From positions 62,001 to 126,000 of the forward strand of contig NZ_JABAFQ010000001.1 of the NCBI RefSeq assembly GCF_012843705.1: a DNA stretch of 64,000 bases, read 5' to 3'. A model generated the notes under the pieces. That model ran no database searches, had not been told where the DNA came from, and saw only the letters and a list, made by a program, of their open reading frames with translations. This document shows, piece by piece, positions 25,979-35,655 of this stretch; position 1 is the first letter of the stretch, and each line of letters starts with the position of its first letter. The position numbers and the translations under genes were made by a program. The stretch is from Fusobacterium sp. FSA-380-WT-3A. Lineage in GTDB: Bacteria > Fusobacteriota > Fusobacteriia > Fusobacteriales > Fusobacteriaceae.

Positions 25979-28148
25979 AATCATCTCCCCTATTATCATC
26001 AGATATATTATAGGCTGTTTTTATATTAAAAATTATTAAATCAGTATTTATAGGATTTAGTGCTAATCTTCCAAATTCTTTCATTCTTTTTATCTCTTTT
26101 TTTACTAATGATTTTTCTTTTTCAATATCAAAAGGGCTTGTATAAGGAACTTTTTCTAATTCTCTAGGTAATGTTATAAAATCATATATTTCAGCATATT
26201 CCTTATTTTTAGCTAATCTCAAAACTCTTCCTCTTCTTTGAATGTGTTCTTTTGGATTAGTTGTACTTGCTAAAATAAAGGCAGTTTTGATATTAGGAAT
26301 ATTAACTCCTTCATCTAAACATTTTATTGCTACTAAAGCTTGTAAAGAATCTCCACTTTTAAATTCATTTTTTATTAATTCTCTTTCTTCTATATTTTCA
26401 TTAGAAGTAAAAGGAGAAACTTTCATATTAAGTTCATTTCCTAATATTTTTATAACAGCATCTATTTGTCTAATATCTTTTTCAGAAGTACAAGTGCTAT
26501 CTTTATTTTCTTCTAATATATTTGTTGCTCCACAATAAATAAGTAAGAAATTATCATTTTTATATTTATATATTTCTCTTTTTAAAATTTCTAGTTTACT
26601 TTTTGCTCCAGCCACTAGTCTAGCTCTTTTTATAGATATCATTTTTCCATATTCTGTTAATTTTTTCTTACCATCTAAGTCTATAATTATATTTTTTAAT
26701 AATTCTTGTGTTAGTTTTAAATATTCTTCTCTTTCTTCAAAAGAAAGATTAACAAGTATAGGATAGTATTTATATGGTGTCAATTTTCCATCTTTTATAG
26801 CTTTTTCTAAAGGATATTCTATACATTTTTTTTCAAAAAAATTATATAATTTTTTAGTTCCTTCTTCATCTCCAACTCTCTCTAAAGTTGCTGATAAAGC
26901 TAATCTAAATTTATATTTTTCATCTAATAATTTGCTAAGTCTATAAGTTCCAAAGTTATGAGCTTCATCTACTAATATTAATATATTTTCTTTTATTTTT
27001 TTTAATTCATCTTGGACATATTTTGACGAAAAAGTAGCATTAGTACAAATAAAACAATAAAACTCCTTATCTTTTATTTTTAAATTTTTCATAATAATGG
27101 AATTATTTAATCTTTCTTTCCATCTTTTTTGTCTTGAAGCACTATATCCAATTATAGGTTTAATATTAAATCTTTCTATATCTTCTACCCATTGTTCTAC
27201 TAAATGTTGATAAGGACAAACAATCACAACGAAAAGATTATTATCTAGTTTTTTACTTAATTTACAAAGAGCTCCTAATCCTGTTAAAGTTTTTCCAGAG
27301 CCTGTAGCCATGTCAAAAATACCTCTGAAATCATTTTCTTCCCAATTTTTAATAGCTTCTAATTGATAATCATAAAGTTTTACATCATCAGGAATTGTAG
27401 GAGTATTTTCAATTAATTTTATCTTTTCATTTACTTCAATATCTGTGTTTTCCTCATCTTTTTTTAATTCAATATCCTCTTTTTTATATCTATATTTTTT
27501 TATTATTTCTTCCTTTACTTTAGGGAAATCTATAACTTTTATTTTTTTCTCATTGTTATTCCAAATATTATCAAAGGCTTGAATTTTTCTTAAAACTCTC
27601 TCTTCATCTTCCCAAGAAGTAAAGACATCTATAGTTTCATAATTCATATTAAAGGCTGTAGAAGTTTCATTTAAAGACCCTGTAAAAACAACTTTATCTT
27701 GAAAAATATCTTCTAATATTCCTAATTTTTCATGATAAATTCCAATATTATTAGAATTTTCTATAATTGCAATTTTAATATCTAAAACATTTTCGGCAAT
27801 TAAAGAGGCAAGTAAATTTAATCTATCCTTTTCAAATTCATTATCAGGCTCTTTTAATTCTTTTAATAAAACACTTTCAATAATTTCATCTCTTAATCTA
27901 TAACCTTTTTCTATAGCTTCAATATCTTCTTCTTGAAGTTTAGGAGAAGCTACTATTTGGATTTTTCCATTATTTTTTACTAATTCTTCAATTCCCTCTA
28001 CAATTTCAGAGAGAGAAGTAGAAGAGAAAAAACCTACAGCTCTTTTATAGTAAATACTTTCCTTTAGAAGAGGGATATAAAAATCTTTTACTATATCATC
28101 ATAAGAAGTTCTATATTCTTTCTTTATCTCTATATCTCGTAACCCCAT
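25959..28148 (-). CDS. PLD-domain DEAD/DEAH helicase of the Ssp-like operon
   Basis: 729 residues. N-terminal phospholipase-D-like domain with one HxK motif (H139, K141 in YHEKLGI) and GSLNET (157-162), then a superfamily 2 helicase: ATGSGKT (281-287), DEAH (394-397), SAT (419-421) and QRRGRVLR motif VI. Such proteins translocate on DNA and may cut it through the PLD domain. It follows the cysteine desulfurase by 9 bp and is coupled to the SMC-like ATPase genes, suggesting a helicase-ATPase effector comparable with SspFGH/DndFGH. Confidence 0.85.
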   Translation of the reverse strand: MGLRDIEIKKEYRTSYDDIVKDFYIPLLKESIYYKRAVGFFSSTSLSEIVEGIEELVKNNGKIQIVASPKLQEEDIEAIEKGYRLRDEIIESVLLKELKEPDNEFEKDRLNLLASLIAENVLDIKIAIIENSNNIGIYHEKLGILEDIFQDKVVFTGSLNETSTAFNMNYETIDVFTSWEDEERVLRKIQAFDNIWNNNEKKIKVIDFPKVKEEIIKKYRYKKEDIELKKDEENTDIEVNEKIKLIENTPTIPDDVKLYDYQLEAIKNWEENDFRGIFDMATGSGKTLTGLGALCKLSKKLDNNLFVVIVCPYQHLVEQWVEDIERFNIKPIIGYSASRQKRWKERLNNSIIMKNLKIKDKEFYCFICTNATFSSKYVQDELKKIKENILILVDEAHNFGTYRLSKLLDEKYKFRLALSATLERVGDEEGTKKLYNFFEKKCIEYPLEKAIKDGKLTPYKYYPILVNLSFEEREEYLKLTQELLKNIIIDLDGKKKLTEYGKMISIKRARLVAGAKSKLEILKREIYKYKNDNFLLIYCGATNILEENKDSTCTSEKDIRQIDAVIKILGNELNMKVSPFTSNENIEERELIKNEFKSGDSLQALVAIKCLDEGVNIPNIKTAFILASTTNPKEHIQRRGRVLRLAKNKEYAEIYDFITLPRELEKVPYTSPFDIEKEKSLVKKEIKRMKEFGRLALNPINTDLIIFNIKTAYNISDDNRGDDYDEFEY

Positions 28149-28157
28149 AAAATCACC

Positions 28158-29315
28158 CTATGAATTCTCTTTAATATAGTCTAATACTTTTATAAGTTCT
28201 TCAAAATCTTCATCATCATTAAAATATCCTATACTAAATCTTACTGTTCCTTGTGGAAAAGTTCCTAAAAATTTATGAGCTATTGGAGAACAATGAAGTC
28301 CTACTCTAACACCTATATTAAAGTTACTAAGAACTTGTCCAATTTCATCACTTGTATAGTTATCAAAAATACATGAAACAACAGCAATATTATTTGAAAA
28401 ATCTTTGAAACCTACTAATTTTATATTAGAATAACTTTTTAAAATTTCTATTAATTTTTTATAATTTTCTTCTTCTTTTTCTTTTATTTTCTCTATAGAA
28501 ATATTTTTTATCCATTTTAATGCTGAGTTTAGTCCAACAATAGAAAGTATATTTTTACTTCCTACTTCATATCTTTCAGGAATACCTTTAGGTAAATCTT
28601 GATTAGCTGATTCAATACCTGTTCCTCCATACATTAAAGGAGCAAATTTCAAATCTTCTTTAACAATAATCCCACCTACTCCTAAAGGACCATAAAAAGT
28701 TTTATGTCCTGCAAAAATTCCACAATCATATATATCACTACTTAAATCTAAATGGACTAATCCAGCACTTTGACAAGTATCTACAATATTTATTGCACCA
28801 TATTTTTTACTTATTGAAAATATCTCATGAACAGGAGAGATAAATCCACAAACATTACTTACTTGACTTATTATAACTAAGTCAGGAGATTTTGCTTTAA
28901 ATTGATTTTTAATTTCTTCAATATCATATTCTAATTTTTTATCATTAACTTTTAAAATTTCTATATCAATAGAATATTTATTTTTTAAAAAATGTATAGT
29001 TCTAGTAATTGAATTATGTTCAAAGGGAGAAAGATAAACAGTTTTTATCTTTTCCCAATTTAAACCTTGTAATATTAAATTTATTCCTTCAGTAGCACTA
29101 GATGTAAATATAACTTTTTTATTTTGACAATTAAAAAAGTCTAATAATAAATTTCTTGTTTCATCTACTAGAAAACTTGCTTTTGAAGCTAATTTATATT
29201 GACCTCTTCCTACATTAACCCCACAAGTTCTATAAAAATCATTGGTAAAATTATATACTTCTTCTGGTTTTGGAAAGGTAGTAGCTCCATTATCAAAATA
29301 ATAAATAGATTTCAT
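28158..29315 (-). CDS. Cysteine desulfurase (SspA/DndA-like role)
   Basis: 385 residues from the ATG at 29315 (GAGG 8 nt before). Class V aminotransferase fold: YFDNGATTFPKP at the N-terminus, PLP lysine in FAGHKTFYGPLG (K205), and the catalytic cysteine in GVRVGLHCSP (C342) with the short active-site loop of SufS/CsdA-type enzymes. It takes sulfur from cysteine as a persulfide. Its place in the operon points to sulfur supply for DNA phosphorothioation (job of SspA or DndA) rather than Fe-S assembly, since no suf/isc genes are near. Confidence 0.85.
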   Translation of the reverse strand: MKSIYYFDNGATTFPKPEEVYNFTNDFYRTCGVNVGRGQYKLASKASFLVDETRNLLLDFFNCQNKKVIFTSSATEGINLILQGLNWEKIKTVYLSPFEHNSITRTIHFLKNKYSIDIEILKVNDKKLEYDIEEIKNQFKAKSPDLVIISQVSNVCGFISPVHEIFSISKKYGAINIVDTCQSAGLVHLDLSSDIYDCGIFAGHKTFYGPLGVGGIIVKEDLKFAPLMYGGTGIESANQDLPKGIPERYEVGSKNILSIVGLNSALKWIKNISIEKIKEKEEENYKKLIEILKSYSNIKLVGFKDFSNNIAVVSCIFDNYTSDEIGQVLSNFNIGVRVGLHCSPIAHKFLGTFPQGTVRFSIGYFNDDEDFEELIKVLDYIKENS

Positions 29316-29325
29316 CTTAAACACC

Positions 29326-32300
29326 TCAATAAAATTTCTTTAAAATTTCAATTAGAACTTGTAGTTTTTCTTGCTCACTTATAGAATATCCCATTTCCTC
29401 AATAGAGTTTTCTATTTCATTTAATAATAATTTAGCTCTTGGGCTATAATCTATTTTTTCAAAAGTTTTAACATTTTCTTTTCCATTTTCATCAACAAAG
29501 ATAAACTTATATAAATTATCTTTTTCTAGTTTTGTTTCAATAGAGGAATTAAATTTCTCAATAGAATTTTTTATCTCTTTTATATTATTTAAGAATAACT
29601 CTATAGTCTTTTCACTCCAATCTTCTAATCTAAGAGAAGTTAAAATTTTTCCTAATTTATGTAAAAACTCGTTTTCATCATTTGAAGAATTTTTTATTAA
29701 ATCTAATAATCTATTTTCTCCTTTAGAATAAATATAAGTTTTAGCATTTTCACTTAAATCTTCATACCAATCTTTTAAAACAGAAGTTAGGCTAGCTTCC
29801 TCTATATATTCATTAGAGAAAATAATTTTTAAATCTTTTATTAAAATATTAGTTAGTTTTGAAAGTACAGATTCATAAAAATCTTTTGTATTTTTTATAT
29901 CCTCAATAATGTTTAGATTAAAATCTTGATATTCATAAATATTAAATATATCATTAAAAAGATAATCTCTAGAATTAGGAATATCTTTTTTTAAGCTTTC
30001 AGCAAATTTAACATATTTTTGAGGAACTTTTATTTTTCCTTTATTTAAACCTACATATCTATTTTTAATCTCTTTAGAATATTTAGGTAATCCTATAAAC
30101 CATCTTTTTATTCCACGAATAATATATAAATAATTATTATATGTTTTTTCTTCAATTGTAATATTTTTAGAAAAAATTTCTTCTAATTCTTTTAAATATC
30201 TTTCTTTTGTTGGATTCCAATCCTCTAAATATAAATAATATCCTTTAGGATTATCATTTATATCAGTCAATAAGTCAGAAGTTAATTTTAAGTCAGCTCC
30301 ATCTTTTTGAATAACTAAATTCTTTTTATAGAAATGTAGGACAACAGCTAAATATAGAGGGATAACTCCTTTTTTCAAACCTATGTGATATTTAGGTTTT
30401 ATTAAAAAATCATAAAGTTTTTCTATATTTAATGGCTCTTCAACTGATGATACCTTTAAAGAATTTTCTATTTTTTCAAATATATTTATTAATTCTTTAT
30501 TAGTTACTTTCTTTAAATTTATAAAAGATAAATTATCTTCATTTATTAAGATGTTTTCATTTATAAGTAAACTTCTAGTAATAAATATTTCTTGGCTATT
30601 TCCTCTAAAGCCTAAGTTATACTCTAAATTTTCTTCTAAAAGTTTATCTATTATTTTATTTCTACTTCTAATTGTAGTATTAGAGATAAAATTCTTATTG
30701 ATAACTTCATTGTTTATTATAGGAGTTAAATAAAAAATTTCATCACAGATATTAGAAAGTAAATTTGAAAGTTGACTTTTTCTAGAAATTTTTTCCTCTC
30801 TATTATTATAGAAATAAAGAGATTTTTTTGATTCAGGATTAATATATATACCAATAAGACTTAGAATAATATCTTCTAAGTCCTCAATTATAATATTATA
30901 TTCTTCTTCTAAAACACTATCCTCTTTTACAGAGGCTTTTAATTCTAAAACTGCTTTATACTCATAAAGAATATCTTGTATATTTTCTTTGTTCTTTGAA
31001 AGGATAAATACAAGTTGTTTATTTATAGGTTTATCCTTAGTTAAAAACTCTTTTACTTCATCTAATTTTTCTTTATCTTCTACAATTATTCCGAAAACAA
31101 TTCCGTCAGCTTGAGTTTGTATTAGTTGCTTTTCTAAATACTCATTATCAAATAATTGTTTTTCATTTATAAATCTAAAATCAAAATATCTTATGATTTC
31201 CTTTGTATCATTATATTTATTTGGATATAAATAATTTTCACTAGCAATATCATTTAAAATATCTAAATAATTGTAAGAAGTTTTTATTTTTGTTATAGCT
31301 CTATCTATTTCATTTTGGATATTTTTTCCACTGCTTTCTTTAAATTTAATAAAATTATTACTTCTTTTTAAATAAATAATACATTGTTTTTTCTCTAAGT
31401 TTTCTAATATAGAATTTATTTCTGTAACATCTCCGTATATATCAGCTATGGTTTGTAAAGTAGGAGATACTTTATTTACTTCATCAATAGAATAAATTAA
31501 AAATAGTGTTTTTAAAATTTTACTTTCTATTGAATCTTTTTCTACTTTAGAAAGAGAAGTTTTTAAAAGTTTATAATTTTTATACATTAAACTTTCATAG
31601 GATTCATTTTTTATAATTGACTCAAAATAATCATAAATATAATCTGGTGTTACTAGATTAAAGGTATTTTGATTATTATTTACAAATTTTTTCAAACTAT
31701 GTTTTTGACTAGATGAAAGAAAAGTAAATAATGTTCTTTCATTTTGAGCAACCTTTTCAGAAAGTCTTGGTAAAATAAAAGCTGTTAAAGGGTGTAATGG
31801 ATAACATCCCTCTACTAATTTTTTCTTTAAATCATCAGTTTCTAAAAGGTTATAATTATCTACTAATTTATTTAAACTTTCAAATTTTTTGCTGTTATCA
31901 ATTAGAAATTTTTTCCAAAACTTAGGCTCTTTTCTTATTACAGAAGAGATAATTTCAAAGGATTCTGAAAAATTATTACTTAAATTCATATGTAAAAATC
32001 TTCCTGATATTCCTTTCCATTCATCTACTTTCTTTTTAGAAATACTGTTATCTATATAGTTGTTTATATCCTTATGGCAGATTAGAAGCATATTCATACT
32101 TTTATTTCTATCACATTTTTCAGCAAAATCTTGTAAAAGTTTAATATCTTTGTCAGAAGAGATATTTAAATTATTTTCTAAATATTTACTAAATTCATCA
32201 TAGACTAAATATATTCCTTGATAACCTTTACTTTTTAATTTAGTAGTAACTTTTTCATATATATCTACTATATTAAAACCTAATAAAGGATTAAAATGAG

Positions 32301-32934
32301 CTCCTGAAGTAAGTTTAGGAAATATTTTTTCAAATTTTATATATTTTTCTAAATCATAATTTTTTAAAGAAAGAATAAAATCATTTATAGGTTCATCTAT
32401 ATAAGAAATAAATTTTTCATAAGTTTCCCTATAATTTATTTTCCAATTTTCTATAGTTTTTACTGCTGATAAAAAATTAGTTTCAGGCATAATATCTGTA
32501 AATTCTTCTTTTTTTAAAGTTTCTTCTAAAGCAATAAGAAAGGCTTGTGTCAAAGAATTTCCATTGTTATAGACAATTATAGGCAAAATTTTTTTATTGC
32601 TATCTATATAATTAGAAAGTTGATAAAAAAAGTCTTTGTTATATTCTTTTATTCTTTTTAATAAATTATTAAAAAGTTTTTTATCTTTATTAAAAAGAAT
32701 GGATAAAAAAACAAGAATCATATGAGATTTTCCTTTTCCATAAGGACCAACTAAAATTCTTGCTCTTTGAGGGGAAAAGCCTAAAGCACCTTTAAATAAA
32801 TCTTCTATAACTTTTATGTATGAAGTTGTTGGAATAAACTCCTTTATTTTATTTTTATTAGATAAATCATAAGATAAATTAATAGAAGATTGAAACTCTT
32901 CCATTAATTCTATATTTTTAGATAATTTTTCCAT
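29326..32934 (-). CDS. sspC: Large P-loop ATPase, SspC-like
   Basis: 1202 residues. Walker A LVGPYGKGKSH (61-71) and Walker B YLVYDEFSKYL (243-253) define an AAA/ABC-type ATPase domain; the long C-terminal remainder is helical with no motif I recognise. The protein resembles the ATPase of Ssp phosphorothioation loci and, more distantly, BrxC/PglY of BREX. Placement 3 bp after the DUF4007 gene and beside the PAPS-reductase-like gene favours SspC. The SspC assignment depends on this context. Confidence 0.72.
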   Translation of the reverse strand: MEKLSKNIELMEEFQSSINLSYDLSNKNKIKEFIPTTSYIKVIEDLFKGALGFSPQRARILVGPYGKGKSHMILVFLSILFNKDKKLFNNLLKRIKEYNKDFFYQLSNYIDSNKKILPIIVYNNGNSLTQAFLIALEETLKKEEFTDIMPETNFLSAVKTIENWKINYRETYEKFISYIDEPINDFILSLKNYDLEKYIKFEKIFPKLTSGAHFNPLLGFNIVDIYEKVTTKLKSKGYQGIYLVYDEFSKYLENNLNISSDKDIKLLQDFAEKCDRNKSMNMLLICHKDINNYIDNSISKKKVDEWKGISGRFLHMNLSNNFSESFEIISSVIRKEPKFWKKFLIDNSKKFESLNKLVDNYNLLETDDLKKKLVEGCYPLHPLTAFILPRLSEKVAQNERTLFTFLSSSQKHSLKKFVNNNQNTFNLVTPDYIYDYFESIIKNESYESLMYKNYKLLKTSLSKVEKDSIESKILKTLFLIYSIDEVNKVSPTLQTIADIYGDVTEINSILENLEKKQCIIYLKRSNNFIKFKESSGKNIQNEIDRAITKIKTSYNYLDILNDIASENYLYPNKYNDTKEIIRYFDFRFINEKQLFDNEYLEKQLIQTQADGIVFGIIVEDKEKLDEVKEFLTKDKPINKQLVFILSKNKENIQDILYEYKAVLELKASVKEDSVLEEEYNIIIEDLEDIILSLIGIYINPESKKSLYFYNNREEKISRKSQLSNLLSNICDEIFYLTPIINNEVINKNFISNTTIRSRNKIIDKLLEENLEYNLGFRGNSQEIFITRSLLINENILINEDNLSFINLKKVTNKELINIFEKIENSLKVSSVEEPLNIEKLYDFLIKPKYHIGLKKGVIPLYLAVVLHFYKKNLVIQKDGADLKLTSDLLTDINDNPKGYYLYLEDWNPTKERYLKELEEIFSKNITIEEKTYNNYLYIIRGIKRWFIGLPKYSKEIKNRYVGLNKGKIKVPQKYVKFAESLKKDIPNSRDYLFNDIFNIYEYQDFNLNIIEDIKNTKDFYESVLSKLTNILIKDLKIIFSNEYIEEASLTSVLKDWYEDLSENAKTYIYSKGENRLLDLIKNSSNDENEFLHKLGKILTSLRLEDWSEKTIELFLNNIKEIKNSIEKFNSSIETKLEKDNLYKFIFVDENGKENVKTFEKIDYSPRAKLLLNEIENSIEEMGYSISEQEKLQVLIEILKKFY

Positions 32935-32937
32935 TAT

Positions 32938-33822
32938 TTACTCTCTTTCTTTGATTGTTTCATAATATTTATTTAAACAATCAATAAAGTTTATTTCTTT
33001 TTCAATTTTTATAACATCTAGTCCAGCTGTTCTAATAACTTTTATATAACCTAGTTTTTCTAATTTTGATAATAATTTTAATAAAGATAAAATATCTAAA
33101 TTAAATATTTTACCTATACTATTTACATCTTCTAAAAGAGAAGAAATCTTTATCTCTTTTTTATTTTTATATTGGTCTGTAATAACAGCTAATATTATTA
33201 ATGGGTGAATTTTTTCAGAGTTTAGATAATTTTTTCTAAATATCTTTTCTTTTTCATCAGTCATTTGTATAATATCTAAATCTCTAAAAGGAGAGATTAT
33301 ATTATTTTCTGGGTGATTTTTTTCTGATGAAATTTTATTTTTAGATAAATATGTATTTAAAAGACAATTACAATCATCTTCTAAAATTCTATCTGAAATA
33401 GTTAAACCATTTTGAATTGTATAATTTTTTAAACTTTCAAACAAATCTTCTTTAGTAAATTCACTACTAGTAAACTCATTAAAAAAATAGTACCAAGTTG
33501 TTGCTAAATCTTTGTTACTTGCTAATTTATAATGAATAATATAGAGAGAACCATCTTCTTGTAAATATGGGTCATTTTTCCAAATAACTTCACCTAAATC
33601 AGTTAATGAATGAGTTTTTTTTTGTTTTATTATTTCTTGAGAAAGTTCTGTAGCCACTAACCAATATCTAAGAGATTTCACCATATTAGAACCTATTCCT
33701 AGAATGTCCATAGGATTTCCATCTACTCCCATAAAAACACTAGGATTTTTTACAATATTTTTTAAACCTTTAGTGAGCCAACCTTTTCTTATAAAAAAAG
33801 TTTCATGTCCTCTAAATTTCAT
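32938..33822 (-). CDS. sspB: DUF4007 protein, SspB-like DNA nickase
   Basis: 294 residues. The N-terminal FRGHETFFIRKGWLTKGL is the hallmark of DUF4007, and GIGSNMVKSLRYWLVATEL follows. In the Ssp system SspB (DUF4007) is reported to nick DNA at the site of sulfur insertion. It lies between the PAPS-reductase-like gene (12-bp gap) and the large ATPase (3-bp gap), the gene neighbourhood expected of sspBCD although the order here is D-B-C. Confidence 0.85.
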   Translation of the reverse strand: MKFRGHETFFIRKGWLTKGLKNIVKNPSVFMGVDGNPMDILGIGSNMVKSLRYWLVATELSQEIIKQKKTHSLTDLGEVIWKNDPYLQEDGSLYIIHYKLASNKDLATTWYYFFNEFTSSEFTKEDLFESLKNYTIQNGLTISDRILEDDCNCLLNTYLSKNKISSEKNHPENNIISPFRDLDIIQMTDEKEKIFRKNYLNSEKIHPLIILAVITDQYKNKKEIKISSLLEDVNSIGKIFNLDILSLLKLLSKLEKLGYIKVIRTAGLDVIKIEKEINFIDCLNKYYETIKERE

Positions 33823-33834
33823 TTGTTATACTCC

Positions 33835-35553
33835 TTATTCTGTTCTTGTTTTTAAATATCTTTCCATTAAACATCCACCTGTAAGATATTTAGGAGAAAT
33901 ACACATTTTACATCTTTTACATTTTTCATTATTTATAAAATATTCATCTCCTATTATTGAAATAGCTCCGTGCTTACATAAAGATTCACACTTTAAACAT
34001 TTTCTACAAGCATTAAATTTTTTTATTTGATAGCTTATTTGTCTTTGTAAATCTTCATGATTTTTTACATTCATTGTTTTTATTTTTACAGAATATTCAA
34101 ACCCATCTTGTGAAAAAGGTTGAATTGAAATTATAGGAATATTTGTTTTTACATCTACTATTATCATTTCCTTTAAAAGTTTTCTTCCTAATTCAGGAGC
34201 TAATTTACCAAAAGGTATAAATAGAGTATAGAACCAATCTGGAATCTCTTTATTAAGTTGATAAACTTTTGCATTTTCTTCTGTAGTACAATTTGCAAAT
34301 TTTATTTTTACATCATTGGCTGCTTTTATTCCGTTTCCACCTTGACGAGCTTTCCATTTTCCTGTATCTACATAAACTTCAGGGTCAGCTTTTCCAATTT
34401 GTTTTGCAAATCTAATTAGAAAATCTCTCCATTTTTTACTTTTTTCAGGCATATAGATATTAGATAAAAAGACTGCTCTTTCTCCGTTGTTAGGACAACA
34501 CCAACATCCAACTCTATCATAACCAAGTCTATAGGCATCATTAAAATCTATTTTTTCTGTTAGCATATAAAGCCATATATCAATATCTTTCCAATAAAAT
34601 ATTGGAGAAGCTACTGTTTGTTTATTAATTTTTACAGAGCCAGCTTTATTTTCTACTCTGTTATATTTACTTCTACTTACTGATTCACATTTTCTTATTC
34701 CATAAAAAGTTAAAACATCTTTATCTTTATATAAATTATTTAAAACTCTTGTTATAGGTCCTGTTTTAAACATAGAACAACACCATCTTAACATTCTTGC
34801 AGGAGGACCAATGTCTTCACAAACTTTAAAAAAGTCTTGCTCTCTATTTTTACACACTTTAAAAATACTCATCATATTTTTTTCTCTAAATCTTTTTACA
34901 TATTCTTGAGTCATAGGAAATTCTAAAGTTGTATCTCCGAAAATATGTACAAGACTAGGCTCTGATAATGCTCTAACAACTAAATCAGCTGTTACAGTAG
35001 AATCTTTTCCACCTGAAAAAGATAAGATGATATTTTCTAAAGGAAAATTTTTTCTTGTATTTTTTATAAATTCACAAGCTTCATCATATAGATAATTTAA
35101 TCTTTCTTTATTAGCTTCAGTAAATTTTTCTATATGTTTATCAAAATATTCATATGTATTCTGATTTTTATACTCTTCTAATTTTTTTAATATATAATCA
35201 GAAGAATATTTTTTATATAATTTTGAATTTATCATTATAACTTCTCCATTTATATAATATCTATTATCTGAAACCCAAACACTATCTTTATAAAATTCCA
35301 TTGGTTTATCTAAAAGTATTTCTATTAATAATCTTTCTTCTGGAAAAACAGGTCTTAAATCTGTTGATAAATATTTAAGTTTTCCTTTACAATGAGGACA
35401 TTTTAATTTATCAATAGCATTTTCTTCTTTAATAATAGGTATATTACAGTCAGGACACCAATATATATTTATTGGTATATCACTTTCTGTTGGAGAACCA
35501 CATATTTCACAAATCTCTTCTTGTGTTTCTCTGTTACATTTTTTACACCACAT
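33835..35553 (-). CDS. sspD: PAPS-reductase-family protein with zinc ribbons and ferredoxin tail, SspD-like
   Basis: 572 residues. Two N-terminal CxxC pairs of zinc-ribbon type (C3/C6/C15/C18 and C33/C36/C52/C55), an ATP-pyrophosphatase PP-loop SGGKDST (180-186), cysteines in LRWCCSMFKTGP and VGCWCCPNNGE (Fe-S candidates) and a C-terminal ferredoxin-like segment (CRKCLKCESLC, then CKRCKMC). In PT systems SspD/DndC activates the DNA phosphate with ATP for sulfur transfer. It is the first gene of the nine-gene operon; its leader contains the 17-bp repeat shared with the divergent operon. The added ferredoxin domain could carry electrons to the cluster. Confidence 0.85.
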   Translation of the reverse strand: MWCKKCNRETQEEICEICGSPTESDIPINIYWCPDCNIPIIKEENAIDKLKCPHCKGKLKYLSTDLRPVFPEERLLIEILLDKPMEFYKDSVWVSDNRYYINGEVIMINSKLYKKYSSDYILKKLEEYKNQNTYEYFDKHIEKFTEANKERLNYLYDEACEFIKNTRKNFPLENIILSFSGGKDSTVTADLVVRALSEPSLVHIFGDTTLEFPMTQEYVKRFREKNMMSIFKVCKNREQDFFKVCEDIGPPARMLRWCCSMFKTGPITRVLNNLYKDKDVLTFYGIRKCESVSRSKYNRVENKAGSVKINKQTVASPIFYWKDIDIWLYMLTEKIDFNDAYRLGYDRVGCWCCPNNGERAVFLSNIYMPEKSKKWRDFLIRFAKQIGKADPEVYVDTGKWKARQGGNGIKAANDVKIKFANCTTEENAKVYQLNKEIPDWFYTLFIPFGKLAPELGRKLLKEMIIVDVKTNIPIISIQPFSQDGFEYSVKIKTMNVKNHEDLQRQISYQIKKFNACRKCLKCESLCKHGAISIIGDEYFINNEKCKRCKMCISPKYLTGGCLMERYLKTRTE

Positions 35554-35579
35554 TATTAGAAAACTCCTTTTAAATTTTT

Positions 35580-35596
35580 GTAAATTCTCACATTTA
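35580..35596 (-). repeat. Inverted 17-bp repeat, left copy, in the ssp-like operon leader
   Basis: Minus strand TAAATGTGAGAATTTAC, identical to 36863-36879 on the plus strand. Centre GTGAGA is flanked by imperfect 11-bp arms (9 of 11 matching). It lies 27 bp before the SspD start, between a weak promoter-like TTAAAT and the ribosome site. It may be an operator or a recombinase core site. Confidence 0.7.
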
Positions 35597-35655
35597 AAAA
35601 GATTTTTTCTTCATGATAAAATTAAATTAATTTTAAAATTAAAGGAGTGATGTAA

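Noticed and set aside
29326-32934. BREX system, because the large ATPase resembles BrxC/PglY
   Set aside because: No BrxA, BrxB, PglX, PglZ or BrxL-like gene is present, while DUF4007 and PAPS-reductase neighbours point to phosphorothioation.
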